Positions 1 to 8,674 of a stretch of DNA of 64,000 nt are shown piece after piece. The notes below the pieces were generated by a model. It was not told the DNA's origin, ran no database searches, and saw only the letters and a list, made by a program, of their open reading frames with translations. A program made the position numbers and the translations under genes. The stretch is from Paenibacillus endophyticus (GTDB lineage Bacteria > Bacillota > Bacilli > Paenibacillales > Paenibacillaceae): assembly GCF_014192395.1 (NCBI RefSeq), contig NZ_JACHXW010000004.1, positions 287,331 through 351,330 on the forward strand, written 5' to 3'. Each line of letters begins with the position of its first letter. The stretch's first letter is position 1.

Positions 1-1313
1 CCTCCGCGTCCTTGACGACCTTCGAAGTTTCGGTTGGAAGTCGATGCGCAGCGCTGGCCTGGTTTCAATACATCCGGGTTCATCGCTAGGCACATGGAGC
101 AGCCCGCATCGCGCCATTCAAAGCCAGCTTCCGTAAAGATTTTGTCGAGACCTTCCTTTTCCGCTTGAATTTTCACGCGGCCAGAACCTGGTACGACAAT
201 TGCCGTTACACGGTCGCTAACCTTGTAGCCTCTAGCGATTTCGGCAGCCGCACGCAAATCTTCAATCCGTCCGTTTGTACATGATCCGATAAATACATAA
301 TCAATAGCAATTTCATTCATTGGCGTACCTGGCTTAAGATCCATGTAGTCAAGCGCTGCTTCAGCGGCTTTGCGCTCGTTCTCTGTTGGAAGGTCAGCAG
401 GGAATGGCACTTTTGCCGTGATGTTTGTACCCATACCAGGGCTAGTACCCCAGGTTACTTGCGGGATAAGTGCATCTACATCGAAGTGAACAACCGTATC
501 ATATACTGCACCTTCGTCCGTAGTAAGCAGCTTCCAAGCTTCTACAGCTGCTTCGAAGTCAGCTGGTGCATATTGACGACCGCGTAGATAGTTGAAAGTC
601 GTTTCGTCAGGAGCAATCAGGCCAGCGCGAGCGCCTGCTTCGATTGACATGTTGCAGACCGTCATGCGCTCTTCCATTGTCAAGCTCGTAATTGCTTCGC
701 CTGTAAACTCGATCACATAACCGGTAGCAAAATCCGTGCCATACTGAGCGATTACGCCTAGAATCAAATCCTTCGCCGTAACGCCAGGCTTTCTCGTACC
801 GTTGAAACGAACCTCAAGCGTTTTTGCTTTCGATTGCTGCAAGCACTGAGTTGCCATAACGTGCTCAACCTCACTTGTACCGATACCAAAAGCCAATGCG
901 CCAAATGCGCCGTGCGTGGATGTATGGCTGTCGCCGCAAACGATCGTTTTGCCCGGGTGCGTAAGGCCAAGCTCAGGTCCCATTACGTGAACAACGCCTT
1001 GGTCAATACTGTCAAGGTCAAACAGCGTTACGCCAAAATCTTTACAGTTTTGCGTAAGCGTGTCAATTTGCTGTTTCGAGATCGGATCCGTAATATTGAA
1101 ACGATCCTTAGTTGGTACGTTATGATCCATCGTTGCGAATGTAAGATCCGGGCGGCGTACTTTGCGTCCGGATAAACGCAAGCCTTCAAAGGCTTGCGGT
1201 GACGTTACTTCGTGAACAAGCTGCAAGTCGATATAAATAACGCTTGGCTTGCCTTCTTCTTGATGAATGACGTGATTGTCCCAAATCTTTTCAAACATTG
1301 TCTTTTTCGTCAT
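1..1313 (-). CDS. leuC: 3-isopropylmalate dehydratase large subunit, 3' end cut by window edge
   Basis: LeuC, with LeuD, isomerises 2-isopropylmalate to 3-isopropylmalate in leucine biosynthesis and carries a 4Fe-4S cluster. Read on the minus strand, the frame stays open from the ATG at 1313 to the window edge, giving about 437 codons of the usual 466-473. Seen: the N-terminus [15 protein letters not shown], the [17 protein letters not shown] stretch, the first cluster cysteine in FIGSCTNGR, and the paired cysteines in [11 protein letters not shown] close to the edge. Only the extreme C-terminus is missing, and no internal stop was found. leuD would be expected just outside the window. The gene is divergent from a LysR regulator, with a LysR-type box upstream of its own -35 element. 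Confidence 0.95.
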   Translation of the reverse strand, partial: MTKKTMFEKIWDNHVIHQEEGKPSVIYIDLQLVHEVTSPQAFEGLRLSGRKVRRPDLTFATMDHNVPTKDRFNITDPISKQQIDTLTQNCKDFGVTLFDLDSIDQGVVHVMGPELGLTHPGKTIVCGDSHTSTHGAFGALAFGIGTSEVEHVMATQCLQQSKAKTLEVRFNGTRKPGVTAKDLILGVIAQYGTDFATGYVIEFTGEAITSLTMEERMTVCNMSIEAGARAGLIAPDETTFNYLRGRQYAPADFEAAVEAWKLLTTDEGAVYDTVVHFDVDALIPQVTWGTSPGMGTNITAKVPFPADLPTENERKAAEAALDYMDLKPGTPMNEIAIDYVFIGSCTNGRIEDLRAAAEIARGYKVSDRVTAIVVPGSGRVKIQAEKEGLDKIFTEAGFEWRDAGCSMCLAMNPDVLKPGQRCASTSNRNFEGRQGRG

Positions 1314-1364
1314 TATATTCACCCCATCGTTTCTTTAAATCTTCTGCATTTCTTAACTGAACCT

Positions 1365-1419
1365 ACTATAGCATTTCTTTCTTCATTGATCCAAGATATA
1401 ATATCTATAAAGTCTATAG
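1365..1419 (-). promoter_or_regulatory. leuC promoter with LysR-type operator
   Basis: On the minus strand, a -35 TTGGAT (plus 1389-1394) and a -10 TATAGT (plus 1365-1370) are separated by 18 bp. Immediately upstream is the dyad CTATA-N5-TATAG (1405-1419), which fits the T-N11-A LysR box format. A box just upstream of a weak -35 is the usual activator position. The same dyad overlaps the region where the divergent lysR promoter (TATAAT at 1428-1433) would need its -35, which suggests autorepression. The sites are visible; the regulator assignment is inference from adjacency. Confidence 0.6.
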
Positions 1420-1476
1420 GTAATAACTATAATGGAAGTTTCAATTCATCATAATACAAATAAAGGAGATATCTGC

Positions 1477-2370
1477 ATGGAGCTTAGACAGCTAAATTAC
1501 GTGATCCAGATCGCTTCTGAGAAAAACTTCTCGCGCGCTGCTGAGAAACTGCATATTGCTCAACCATCTCTTAGTCAGCAGCTATCCAAACTAGAGCAAG
1601 AAATAGGCGTGCTTTTGTTTCGCCGAACGACCAACTCCGTTGAGCTCACGCAAGCCGGACAAGTTTTTGTAAGCAAATCGCAAGCGATTCTTGATGCGGT
1701 CGAGCAGCTTAAACAAGAGATGGATGATATGGCTCAGATGCGCCGCGGCCGTCTTGTCGTTGGCACGCTGCCTATCACCGGCTCGCATATCTTGCCAATG
1801 GTGCTGCCCGTATTCGGTGAGCAATATCCACAAATCGAGGTAGTACTCGTCGAAGATACAACGGCCAAGCTTGAACAGCTTACAGCGAGCGGCGGGACGG
1901 ATCTTAGTCTCCTCTCTCTCCCATTAATCGATAATTCACTCTCATGGGAACCGTTTCTCGAAGAGGAGATTTGCCTTGCCGTCCCTCCGAACCATCATTT
2001 AACGAAAAGAATCGACCCGATCGATATTTCCGAGCTGGAGGAAGAGCCTTTCATAGGTTTAAAAAGAGGGCAAGGCTTCCGCCAAATTACGGTAGACCTC
2101 TGCGAGCAGGTTGGATTTTCACCGCGAATCGTATTCGAAAGCAGCAATATCGAGACGATCCAGTCTCTCGTTGCCGGAGGCATGGGAATAGCATTCGTCC
2201 CGCAAATGCTTACGCGAATCAAAGGCTCTCAATTCGCGCCTGTTTACCTTTCCTTAGCGCAGAAGCCGACAAGAACGCTGGTCATTGCCAGCCGCAAAGG
2301 CCGTTATTTATCGAAGGCGTCAGAAGCTTTTATTCGAACGTTGAACAAAACGATAAGCAACTATCCGTGA
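1477..2370 (+). CDS. LysR-family transcriptional regulator
   Basis: A 297-residue LysR-type regulator: an N-terminal winged helix-turn-helix (about residues 1-60, MELRQLNYVIQIASEKNFSR onward, with a typical LHIAQPSLSQQLSKLE recognition helix) followed by a periplasmic-binding-like effector domain. The start is the ATG at 1477, preceded by AAAGGAGAT at 1462-1470; upstream in-frame codons lack a ribosome binding site. It is divergent from leuC and a LysR box lies between them, so control of leuC(D) and of itself is the simplest inference. The inducer cannot be read from sequence. The 3' end abuts the convergent amidase gene with no space for a terminator. Confidence 0.9.
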   Translation: MELRQLNYVIQIASEKNFSRAAEKLHIAQPSLSQQLSKLEQEIGVLLFRRTTNSVELTQAGQVFVSKSQAILDAVEQLKQEMDDMAQMRRGRLVVGTLPITGSHILPMVLPVFGEQYPQIEVVLVEDTTAKLEQLTASGGTDLSLLSLPLIDNSLSWEPFLEEEICLAVPPNHHLTKRIDPIDISELEEEPFIGLKRGQGFRQITVDLCEQVGFSPRIVFESSNIETIQSLVAGGMGIAFVPQMLTRIKGSQFAPVYLSLAQKPTRTLVIASRKGRYLSKASEAFIRTLNKTISNYP

Positions 2371-3171
2371 TCAAGCTTCATATATATTAGGCCTGCGGTC
2401 CTCGAATACCGGTATTTTGGATCGAACCGAATCAACAAGCGTCAAATCGATATCCGCATACAAAATGGTTTCTTCTTCTCCTGCCTCGGCAACGGTCTCT
2501 CCCCAGGGATCAAGAATAAGCGAGTGCCCGAAAAATTGCGTATCTCCGCTCGTACCCATGCGGTTGCAGGCTACGACAAACATCTGATTCTCGATTGCGC
2601 GCGCGGTTAACAAAGTTTTCCAATGATGCAGGCGCGGATGCGGCCATTCTGCAGGTACGAATAGCAGCTTGGCTCCTTCCAGCGCCAGCTTTCTGGCGAG
2701 TTCCGGGAAACGAATATCATAACAGATCATCATTCCTGCTCCTGATCCCTCCAGCTCCAGGCGACCGGGCTTCTCGCCTGCTGCCAAATACTTCTCTTCA
2801 TCCATAAGCCGGAACAAATGAATCTTGGAGTAGTCCGCAATTTGTTCGCCATTGCGGTCGAACGCATACATCGTGTTATACACGTTCTCCCCTTTCAACT
2901 CAGCAATTGATCCGCCAATAATATGGACCTGATGTTTCTTGCTGAAGTCTGATAGAAACGCTTTGGTTCGAGCCCCGTCTTTATCTGCGATTGTTTTGAT
3001 TTCCGTAAGCGCATATCCTGTATTCCACATCTCAGGAAACATGATGACATCCGGCTTAACCGGCTGGCTGACCGCTTCCTCAAGCATGGCTGCCAGCTTC
3101 GTGAAATTGACTTCCGGATTTCCGGCTTCTATGTTCATTTGCAGCAATGCTATCCGCAATTGTTGACTCAT
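2371..3171 (-). CDS. Carbon-nitrogen hydrolase, probable omega-amidase (MtnU/YkrU-like)
   Basis: A nitrilase-superfamily amidase of 266 residues. The catalytic triad is visible as Glu47 (FPEMW), Lys116 (YSKIHLF) and Cys150 (CYDIRFPE). Family members of this size beside a glutamine transaminase hydrolyse 2-oxoglutaramate or 2-oxosuccinamate, pulling the transamination forward. In B. subtilis ykrU (mtnU) lies next to ykrV (mtnE); here an MtnE homologue lies about 700 bp away on the other strand, with a small secreted-protein gene between. The methionine-salvage role is therefore inferred from family and context. Start ATG at 3171; stop directly abuts the LysR stop. Confidence 0.8.
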   Translation of the reverse strand: MSQQLRIALLQMNIEAGNPEVNFTKLAAMLEEAVSQPVKPDVIMFPEMWNTGYALTEIKTIADKDGARTKAFLSDFSKKHQVHIIGGSIAELKGENVYNTMYAFDRNGEQIADYSKIHLFRLMDEEKYLAAGEKPGRLELEGSGAGMMICYDIRFPELARKLALEGAKLLFVPAEWPHPRLHHWKTLLTARAIENQMFVVACNRMGTSGDTQFFGHSLILDPWGETVAEAGEEETILYADIDLTLVDSVRSKIPVFEDRRPNIYEA

Positions 3172-3291
3172 GGTGGGTTCCTCCCGTTATTGCTTTTTTT
3201 CCCTAATGATACCTTGTCATGGATTTGTGTCAAGATGGGAACTGTAACAAGAAGGAATAACAACTTTGCTTCAAAAAGGAGAATGTCAATT

Positions 3292-3762
3292 ATGCACCCA
3301 AAACGAATAGCCGCCATGCTGCTGGCATGCTGCTCGCTCTTTCTGTTCGCACAACTTGCTTCCGCTTATCCCGCTCACCAGGCACATACCGCTCCAGCCA
3401 CGGAAACAGGCCTGAAACCCGTGCAAGTGTTCGATGTCGCTGCCGGCAAAGTCATCAAAACGATTCCAAATGATGCACAGTATCAATCCTTTGCCTCATC
3501 ATGGGTCAATTCGATTAGCGGTTTGGCTCCGCAGGTAACGAATGACGAGAGCTGCAGCTATGTGTACCGCGTGCCTCTAGCGAAAGCCGTGACGATTAAA
3601 TCGAATGATGTGTCGGTAACCTCCGACGATCTATTCCTTTTTTACTGCAAGGATAAACCACCGATTCTGCTCGTTTTTGATGAGAAGCGCAGACCTTACT
3701 TATTCCTGTTCAAGGCCGATATCAAGCCGTTCCTTCAAAAGGTAGGCGTCCCCAGTTCTTAG
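3292..3762 (+). CDS. Small secreted protein of unknown function
   Basis: A 156-residue protein I do not recognise. The start is the ATG at 3292, with AAGGAG at 3276-3281 and a 10-nt spacer; the in-frame ATG at 3283 is too close to that site. An N-terminal signal peptide is clear: basic MHPKR, a hydrophobic run rich in Leu/Ala/Cys, and a cleavage site after LASA before YPAH. The mature part has two cysteines (ESCSY and LFYCKDK) that could form a disulfide. The rest is beta-rich in appearance with no obvious catalytic motif. It sits between the omega-amidase and the MtnE-type aminotransferase, but nothing connects it functionally to them. Confidence 0.75.
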   Translation: MHPKRIAAMLLACCSLFLFAQLASAYPAHQAHTAPATETGLKPVQVFDVAAGKVIKTIPNDAQYQSFASSWVNSISGLAPQVTNDESCSYVYRVPLAKAVTIKSNDVSVTSDDLFLFYCKDKPPILLVFDEKRRPYLFLFKADIKPFLQKVGVPSS

Positions 3763-3851
3763 GCTTTAGCTTCTCATCTCCCTGCATTCATGCTACATTA
3801 AAGCTATTGCTTAACTATAGATAGCGATTTTGCCATGTGGAGTGTGAGGGA

Positions 3852-5045
3852 ATGGAAACACAAATCGGTCAACACCTTATTCAACCTGCGACTCGGATGA
3901 ACGGTCTTCCGACGCAATTTTTTGCCAAGCTGGTCGCCAAAGCGAATGCTCAAGCAGCCAAAGGACGCGATGTTATCAATTTGGGACAAGGCAATCCGGA
4001 CCAGCCGACCCCTCCCCATATTGTTGCCAAGCTTCAGGAAGCAGCTGCCAACCCGTTGTATCATAAGTACCCCCCTTTCAGCGGCTACCCTTTCCTTAAG
4101 GAAGCTGTTGCAAAGCGGTACAAAGAAGATTACAACGTTGATGTCGATCCAACGACTGAGGTCGCCATCTTATTCGGAGGAAAAACCGGATTAGTCGAGA
4201 TCAGCCAGTGCTTGCTGAACCCGGGTGACGTGTGCCTGGTGCCCGATCCCGGATATCCGGATTACTGGTCTGGCGTTGCGCTAGCCGGTGCCGAGATGTC
4301 GTTTATGCCCTTAACGGAGCAAAACAGCTATTTGCCTGATTATGAAGCGATAAGCCCGGAGCTAGCGGCACGAGCCAAGCTAATGTTTATGAATTATCCG
4401 AACAATCCGACAGGCGCTGTTGCAAGTGCAGCATTCTATGAGCAAACCGTACAATATGCCGAGAAGCATGGCATCGTTGTCGCGAGCGATTTCGCCTACG
4501 GTGCGATTGGCTTCGACGGGCATAAGCCGATCAGCTTTCTTCAAACGCCTGGCGCCAAGGAAGTTGGCGTCGAATTCTATACGCTGTCCAAAACCTACAA
4601 TATGGCAGGCTGGCGCGTTGGTTTCGCTATCGGCAATGCGCAGATCATTAAGCTCATCAATTTGATTCAAGACCATTACTATTGCAGCCTTTTTGGCGGG
4701 ATTCAAGAAGCGGCCGCGCTTGCTTTAACAGGCCCCCAAGAATGCGTAAATGAGCTTCGAGCCATGTATGAGCGACGCCGAGAAGCGCTGTTCACGGCCC
4801 TTGATCGAATCGGCTGGAAGGCCGCTCGCCCAGGCGGTTCATTCTTCTGCTGGCTTCCCGTTCCAGAAGGCTTCACGTCGGAAGCCTTCGCAGATTTGTT
4901 ATTGCAGGAAGCAGACGTAGTGGTAGCACCGGGAGTAGGCTTTGGAACACATGGCGAGGGATTCGTCAGACTGGGACTATTAACGAGCGAAGAGCGCCTT
5001 CAAGAGGCGGTTGAACGAATTGGCAAGCTGAATCTGTTTCATTAA
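3852..5045 (+). CDS. mtnE: Pyridoxal-phosphate aminotransferase, MtnE-like
   Basis: A 397-residue fold-type I aminotransferase that closely resembles B. subtilis YkrV/MtnE, the glutamine-dependent 2-keto-4-methylthiobutyrate transaminase that completes methionine salvage. Visible: NLGQGNPDQPTP near the N-terminus, the NNPTG motif (184-188), the Schiff-base Lys247 in TLSKTYNMAGWRVG, and a C-terminal GFVRLGLLTSEERL. The start at ATG 3852 has GGAG 9 nt upstream; an alternative GTG at 3837 has none. mtnWXB lie downstream beyond proBAC, supporting the assignment. No SAM riboswitch was seen upstream; the leader is only about 90 bp. Confidence 0.85.
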   Translation: METQIGQHLIQPATRMNGLPTQFFAKLVAKANAQAAKGRDVINLGQGNPDQPTPPHIVAKLQEAAANPLYHKYPPFSGYPFLKEAVAKRYKEDYNVDVDPTTEVAILFGGKTGLVEISQCLLNPGDVCLVPDPGYPDYWSGVALAGAEMSFMPLTEQNSYLPDYEAISPELAARAKLMFMNYPNNPTGAVASAAFYEQTVQYAEKHGIVVASDFAYGAIGFDGHKPISFLQTPGAKEVGVEFYTLSKTYNMAGWRVGFAIGNAQIIKLINLIQDHYYCSLFGGIQEAAALALTGPQECVNELRAMYERRREALFTALDRIGWKAARPGGSFFCWLPVPEGFTSEAFADLLLQEADVVVAPGVGFGTHGEGFVRLGLLTSEERLQEAVERIGKLNLFH

Positions 5046-5063
5046 ATCGGGGCAATGCCTTGC

Positions 5064-5345
5064 TTTACAGCAGCTTTGGATCGTGATATGCTTGTAGGAA
5101 TTGAACATGAACGTGATGACGGGACAAGTAAGCAAGAAGGGTCGCGATCAGAGAGTAAATTCCATGGGCTGCGAGAATTTACCGAAGGCCGCTTGCTGAA
5201 CCTACCTCCGAGCGGCCGGCCATGAACCGGACAGCGCCTTCTGTTATAGGCTTAAGCTGGATAACCCCTATCATAATTGGGTTGTCAACAAAGGTGGTAC
5301 CGCGGAAGCTAAGACTTTCGTCCTTTATGGACGAAGGTCTTTTTT
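5064..5345 (+). ncRNA. T-box leader, proline-specific, with promoter and terminator
   Basis: A T-box riboswitch upstream of proB. Promoter: TTTACA (5064-5069), 17-bp spacer, TATGCT (5087-5092). The specifier loop context GAA-CCT-ACC places a CCU proline codon at 5201-5203. The conserved T-box AAGGTGGTACCGCGG is at 5291-5305; its UGGU bulge would pair with a tRNA acceptor end having discriminator A, as in bacterial tRNA-Pro. A strong intrinsic terminator follows: AAGACTTTCGTCC (5311-5323), loop TTTAT, GGACGAAGGTCTT (5329-5341), then a T run to 5345. Known mechanism: uncharged tRNA stabilises the antiterminator and permits readthrough. Confidence 0.95.
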
Positions 5346-5378
5346 GTCGTCATGAAACAAGCATAGGATGGGATAAAG

Positions 5379-6485
5379 ATGACGGAACGCATAGTCGTTA
5401 AAATTGGCAGCAGCTCCCTTACCTCCGATGAAGGCGGCTTGAATCGGGAGCGCATTCAGTATTTCACATCAGAGCTCGCTTCTTTGCATAAGAAAGGCAA
5501 CAGCGTCATGCTTGTTACCTCTGGCGCAGTCGCTGCCGGCTTTCGTCAGATCGGATATGCAACTAAGCCTAAGATCGTACATGAGAAGCAAGCCGCGGCA
5601 GCTGTTGGGCAAGCGCTTCTAATGCAAGCCTACCAAGAAGCTTTCAATAGCTATGGCATCGTTGCAGCCCAGATCTTGCTTACGCGAGCAGACTTCTCGA
5701 ATAGGCGGCGTATACAAAACGCGCTCATGACAATAGAGGAACTGCTGCGACTTGGCATTATTCCGATAATTAACGAGAACGATACGGTTGCTACGGATGA
5801 GCTGGTTCCGAAGTTCGGAGATAATGACAGCTTGTCCGCACTCGTAGCTGCCATGACAAAAGCGGCAAAACTTGTCATCATCACGGATATGGACGGCTTG
5901 TACACTGAGGACCCTCGTAAAAATCCGCAAGCGGTCAAAATTGAACGCGTCGATCAAATTTCCGAGGATATTATGAAGGTGGCAGGCGGCGCAGGCTCTT
6001 CGGTCGGAACGGGCGGCATGCGTTCCAAAATTGAGGCGGCCAGAATCGCGATGCGCGGTGGCGTGCACGCGTTTATCGGCAAGGTTCAGCAAGAAGGCGA
6101 TTTGTCTTTAGCCGTTGAGGGCAACGGCCGCGGTACATATTTCGACACCAAACTTAACAGCCTGCCCATGAAGAAACAATGGCTAGGTTTTCACTCCATA
6201 CCGCTTGGCCGCGCAACGGTGGATGAAGGTGCTGCTCTAGCCATGCTCGAAGGCGGAAAAAGCTTGCTCCCGGCTGGTGTCCATGAAGTGCTCGGCGAAT
6301 TTTTGCCTGGAGACGTGATTGAAGTAGCCAATCAGAAAGGCGAGATTATCGGACGAGGGGTTGTCAACTACGCAGCTTGGCAAATTCAAGCAGTTGCGGG
6401 ACTTACTACTGAGGAAGTCAAACGAAGAATCGACGTATCCCGAATCGAGTTCATTCATCGCGACGAATGGATTTCATTAAAATAA
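5379..6485 (+). CDS. proB: Glutamate 5-kinase
   Basis: Phosphorylates glutamate to gamma-glutamyl phosphate, the first committed step of proline synthesis, and is normally feedback-inhibited by proline. The 368-residue protein has the amino-acid-kinase fold (VVKIGSSSLT at the N-terminus, VTSGAVAAG, INENDTVATDE, GTGGMRSKIEAA) and a C-terminal PUA domain from about residue 275. Length is normal. It is the first gene after the proline T-box, 34 bp beyond the terminator. The stop is followed 17 nt later by proA. Confidence 0.96.
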   Translation: MTERIVVKIGSSSLTSDEGGLNRERIQYFTSELASLHKKGNSVMLVTSGAVAAGFRQIGYATKPKIVHEKQAAAAVGQALLMQAYQEAFNSYGIVAAQILLTRADFSNRRRIQNALMTIEELLRLGIIPIINENDTVATDELVPKFGDNDSLSALVAAMTKAAKLVIITDMDGLYTEDPRKNPQAVKIERVDQISEDIMKVAGGAGSSVGTGGMRSKIEAARIAMRGGVHAFIGKVQQEGDLSLAVEGNGRGTYFDTKLNSLPMKKQWLGFHSIPLGRATVDEGAALAMLEGGKSLLPAGVHEVLGEFLPGDVIEVANQKGEIIGRGVVNYAAWQIQAVAGLTTEEVKRRIDVSRIEFIHRDEWISLK

Positions 6486-6502
6486 CAAGGAGGCTTGCTA
6501 CT

Positions 6503-7753
6503 ATGACAAGCGAAGTACGGACAAAAGCAGCATTGGCACAAGATGCTTCAACGATAATGAACAAATTGACTACGGCTCAGAAAAATGCGGCCCTATTGCG
6601 CATGGCTGATGCTCTACTCTTCGAGCAGGAAGCGATAATCGCAGCCAATGCGCTTGATTTGCACAATGGTCGCGAGAATGGAACGACCTCATCCATGCTT
6701 GACCGTTTAGCTCTAACACCTGACCGAATTGCAGCTATTGCCGAAGGCCTTAAGCAAATCGTCGAACTTCCTGATCCAGTCGGCGAGCTTTTGGAGCATT
6801 TTGATCGGCCTAACGGATTGAAAGTAAATAAGATCCGTGTACCGCTCGGCGTAATTGGAATGATTTACGAGGCAAGACCAAACGTAACGGTAGATGCTGC
6901 CGGCTTATGCTTGAAAACGGGCAACAGCGTCGTCCTTCGCGGCGGCTCGGCAGCCCTTGAATCCAACCGTAAAATCGTTGAAGTTCTCAAAGCCGCACTG
7001 CGGTTGACGGAAATGCCGGCTGACGCTATACAGCTCATTGAGGATTCGGACCGTGCCTCGGTTAATGAAATGCTTAAATTAAATGGCCTGCTGGATGTAG
7101 TCATTCCCCGCGGCGGTGCGTCTTTAATTCGTAATGTCGTCGAGAATGCAACCGTGCCGGTTATTGAAACAGGTGCCGGTATATGTCATACCTATGTAGA
7201 TGCCGGCGCGGATTACAATATGGCTGCTGAGATCGCTTTTAATGCAAAAGTGCAACGCCCATCGGTCTGCAATTCAATGGAAACATTGCTCCTACATGAA
7301 CAGTTTGCCAAGCAGCATCTATTGACTCTCGCTGACCGATTTATCCAAGCTGGCGTTGAGCTTCGGGGCTGCGAGCAGGCGGCTGCTCTTATACCTAGCA
7401 TGAAAATCGCATCAGATGAGGATTTTAGCACAGAATATAGTGATTATATTTTAAATATACATGTCGTACCTGATTTGGATACGGCTCTCGCGCATATTCG
7501 AAGGTACAGCACAAAGCATTCAGAATGCATCGTCACGGAAAACAAAGCTCATGCGGAACGCTTCATTAAGGAAGTGGATGCAGCAGCCGTGTACCACAAC
7601 GCCTCTACTCGATTCACAGACGGCTTTGAATTCGGATTCGGAGCTGAGATCGGTATCAGCACGCAGAAGCTCCATGCTCGCGGACCAATGGGCTTGCCTG
7701 CACTCACTTCAACGAAATATCAGATTTATGGGAACGGTCAAATCAGAGGCTAA
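6503..7753 (+). CDS. proA: Glutamate-5-semialdehyde dehydrogenase (gamma-glutamyl phosphate reductase)
   Basis: Reduces gamma-glutamyl phosphate to glutamate semialdehyde with NADPH, acting as a complex with ProB. The start is ATG 6503 with a strong AAGGAGG at 6487-6493, not the in-frame ATG inside proB. The 416-residue protein has the aldehyde-dehydrogenase fold with catalytic Cys256 in RPSVCNSMET and the conserved GVIGMIYEARPNVTVDAA region. Full length. Co-transcribed with proB. Confidence 0.96.
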   Translation: MTSEVRTKAALAQDASTIMNKLTTAQKNAALLRMADALLFEQEAIIAANALDLHNGRENGTTSSMLDRLALTPDRIAAIAEGLKQIVELPDPVGELLEHFDRPNGLKVNKIRVPLGVIGMIYEARPNVTVDAAGLCLKTGNSVVLRGGSAALESNRKIVEVLKAALRLTEMPADAIQLIEDSDRASVNEMLKLNGLLDVVIPRGGASLIRNVVENATVPVIETGAGICHTYVDAGADYNMAAEIAFNAKVQRPSVCNSMETLLLHEQFAKQHLLTLADRFIQAGVELRGCEQAAALIPSMKIASDEDFSTEYSDYILNIHVVPDLDTALAHIRRYSTKHSECIVTENKAHAERFIKEVDAAAVYHNASTRFTDGFEFGFGAEIGISTQKLHARGPMGLPALTSTKYQIYGNGQIRG

Positions 7754-7804
7754 TCAATGGGTTCATCGCTTATTCATGAACCGATATATCGGAGGAATGT
7801 ACGA

Positions 7805-8674
7805 ATGTCACAATTAACGCAAACAAGTATTGCCAGCCTGCAAATCTGCTTCTACGGCGCGGGTTCCATGGCAGAAGCCATTGCAAGAGGCATCATTAAC
7901 AAAGAGCTGATAAAAGCGAACCGCATCTCGATGCTTAACCGCCAGAATGCTGACCGCTTGACTGAGCTGAACGAGCGCTACGGTGTTCAAACGATATTGC
8001 AAGGCAAAGAAAATGAATCCTATTTGCAGGAAGCCGATATCATTTTCCTAGCCATGAAGCCGAAGGATGCCGCTGATGCGATTGCCGGCATTAAAGCATT
8101 TATCTCGCCAAATCAACTCATCATTTCCGTAATTGCCGGCTTATCCATACAATCCATTGAACGACTGCTTGGCGGTCACTCTGCAGTCGTTCGGGCGATG
8201 CCCAACACCTCAAGCACAATTGGCTTAGGCGCAACCGGCATCAGTTATTCCGATCGTGTATCCGCGCAGCAAACGCTGCTCACGGAAGCTATTTTCAGCT
8301 CCGTCGGCATTAACGCCGTAGTGGATGAGTCGCTTCAACAGGCCGTTACAGGCGTTTCGGGCAGCGGTCCGGCATATGTCTATTACTTCATGGAATCCAT
8401 GATCGAATCGGCAATAAAGCTAGGATTCTCTGAAGCAGCGGCAAAAGAACTTGTAGTGCAAACCGTTTTAGGCGCGGCTGAAATGGTTCGTCATACAGGC
8501 GAGGAGCCTGCTGAGCTTAGGCGCAAAGTCACCTCCCCGAACGGGACGACTCAAGCTGCAATTGAGCTTATGCAAGCGAATGATTTCGCAGGTACCATTG
8601 AAAAAGGCATCAATCGCTCTGCCGAAAGAGCAGGAGAGCTTGGAGCCGCCATCGAAAGGAGCATTTCGGAATGA
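7805..8674 (+). CDS. proC: Pyrroline-5-carboxylate reductase
   Basis: Reduces delta-1-pyrroline-5-carboxylate to proline. The 289-residue product has the N-terminal Rossmann motif YGAGSMAEAIARG and the conserved C-terminal signature GVSGSGPAYVYYF followed by RRKVTSPNGTTQAAI. The start ATG 7805 has GGAGG at 7791-7795. Its stop overlaps the mtnW start by 4 bp, so translation of the proline and methionine-salvage genes is directly coupled at this junction. Confidence 0.95.
   Translation: MSQLTQTSIASLQICFYGAGSMAEAIARGIINKELIKANRISMLNRQNADRLTELNERYGVQTILQGKENESYLQEADIIFLAMKPKDAADAIAGIKAFISPNQLIISVIAGLSIQSIERLLGGHSAVVRAMPNTSSTIGLGATGISYSDRVSAQQTLLTEAIFSSVGINAVVDESLQQAVTGVSGSGPAYVYYFMESMIESAIKLGFSEAAAKELVVQTVLGAAEMVRHTGEEPAELRRKVTSPNGTTQAAIELMQANDFAGTIEKGINRSAERAGELGAAIERSISE

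Noticed and set aside
834..1175. Plus-strand open frame of 113 codons
   Set aside because: It is antisense to leuC, has no ribosome binding site and no recognisable protein features.
3763..3851. Possible SAM riboswitch or other leader before the mtnE-like gene
   Set aside because: The space is only about 90 bp and has neither the conserved S-box core nor a terminator hairpin.
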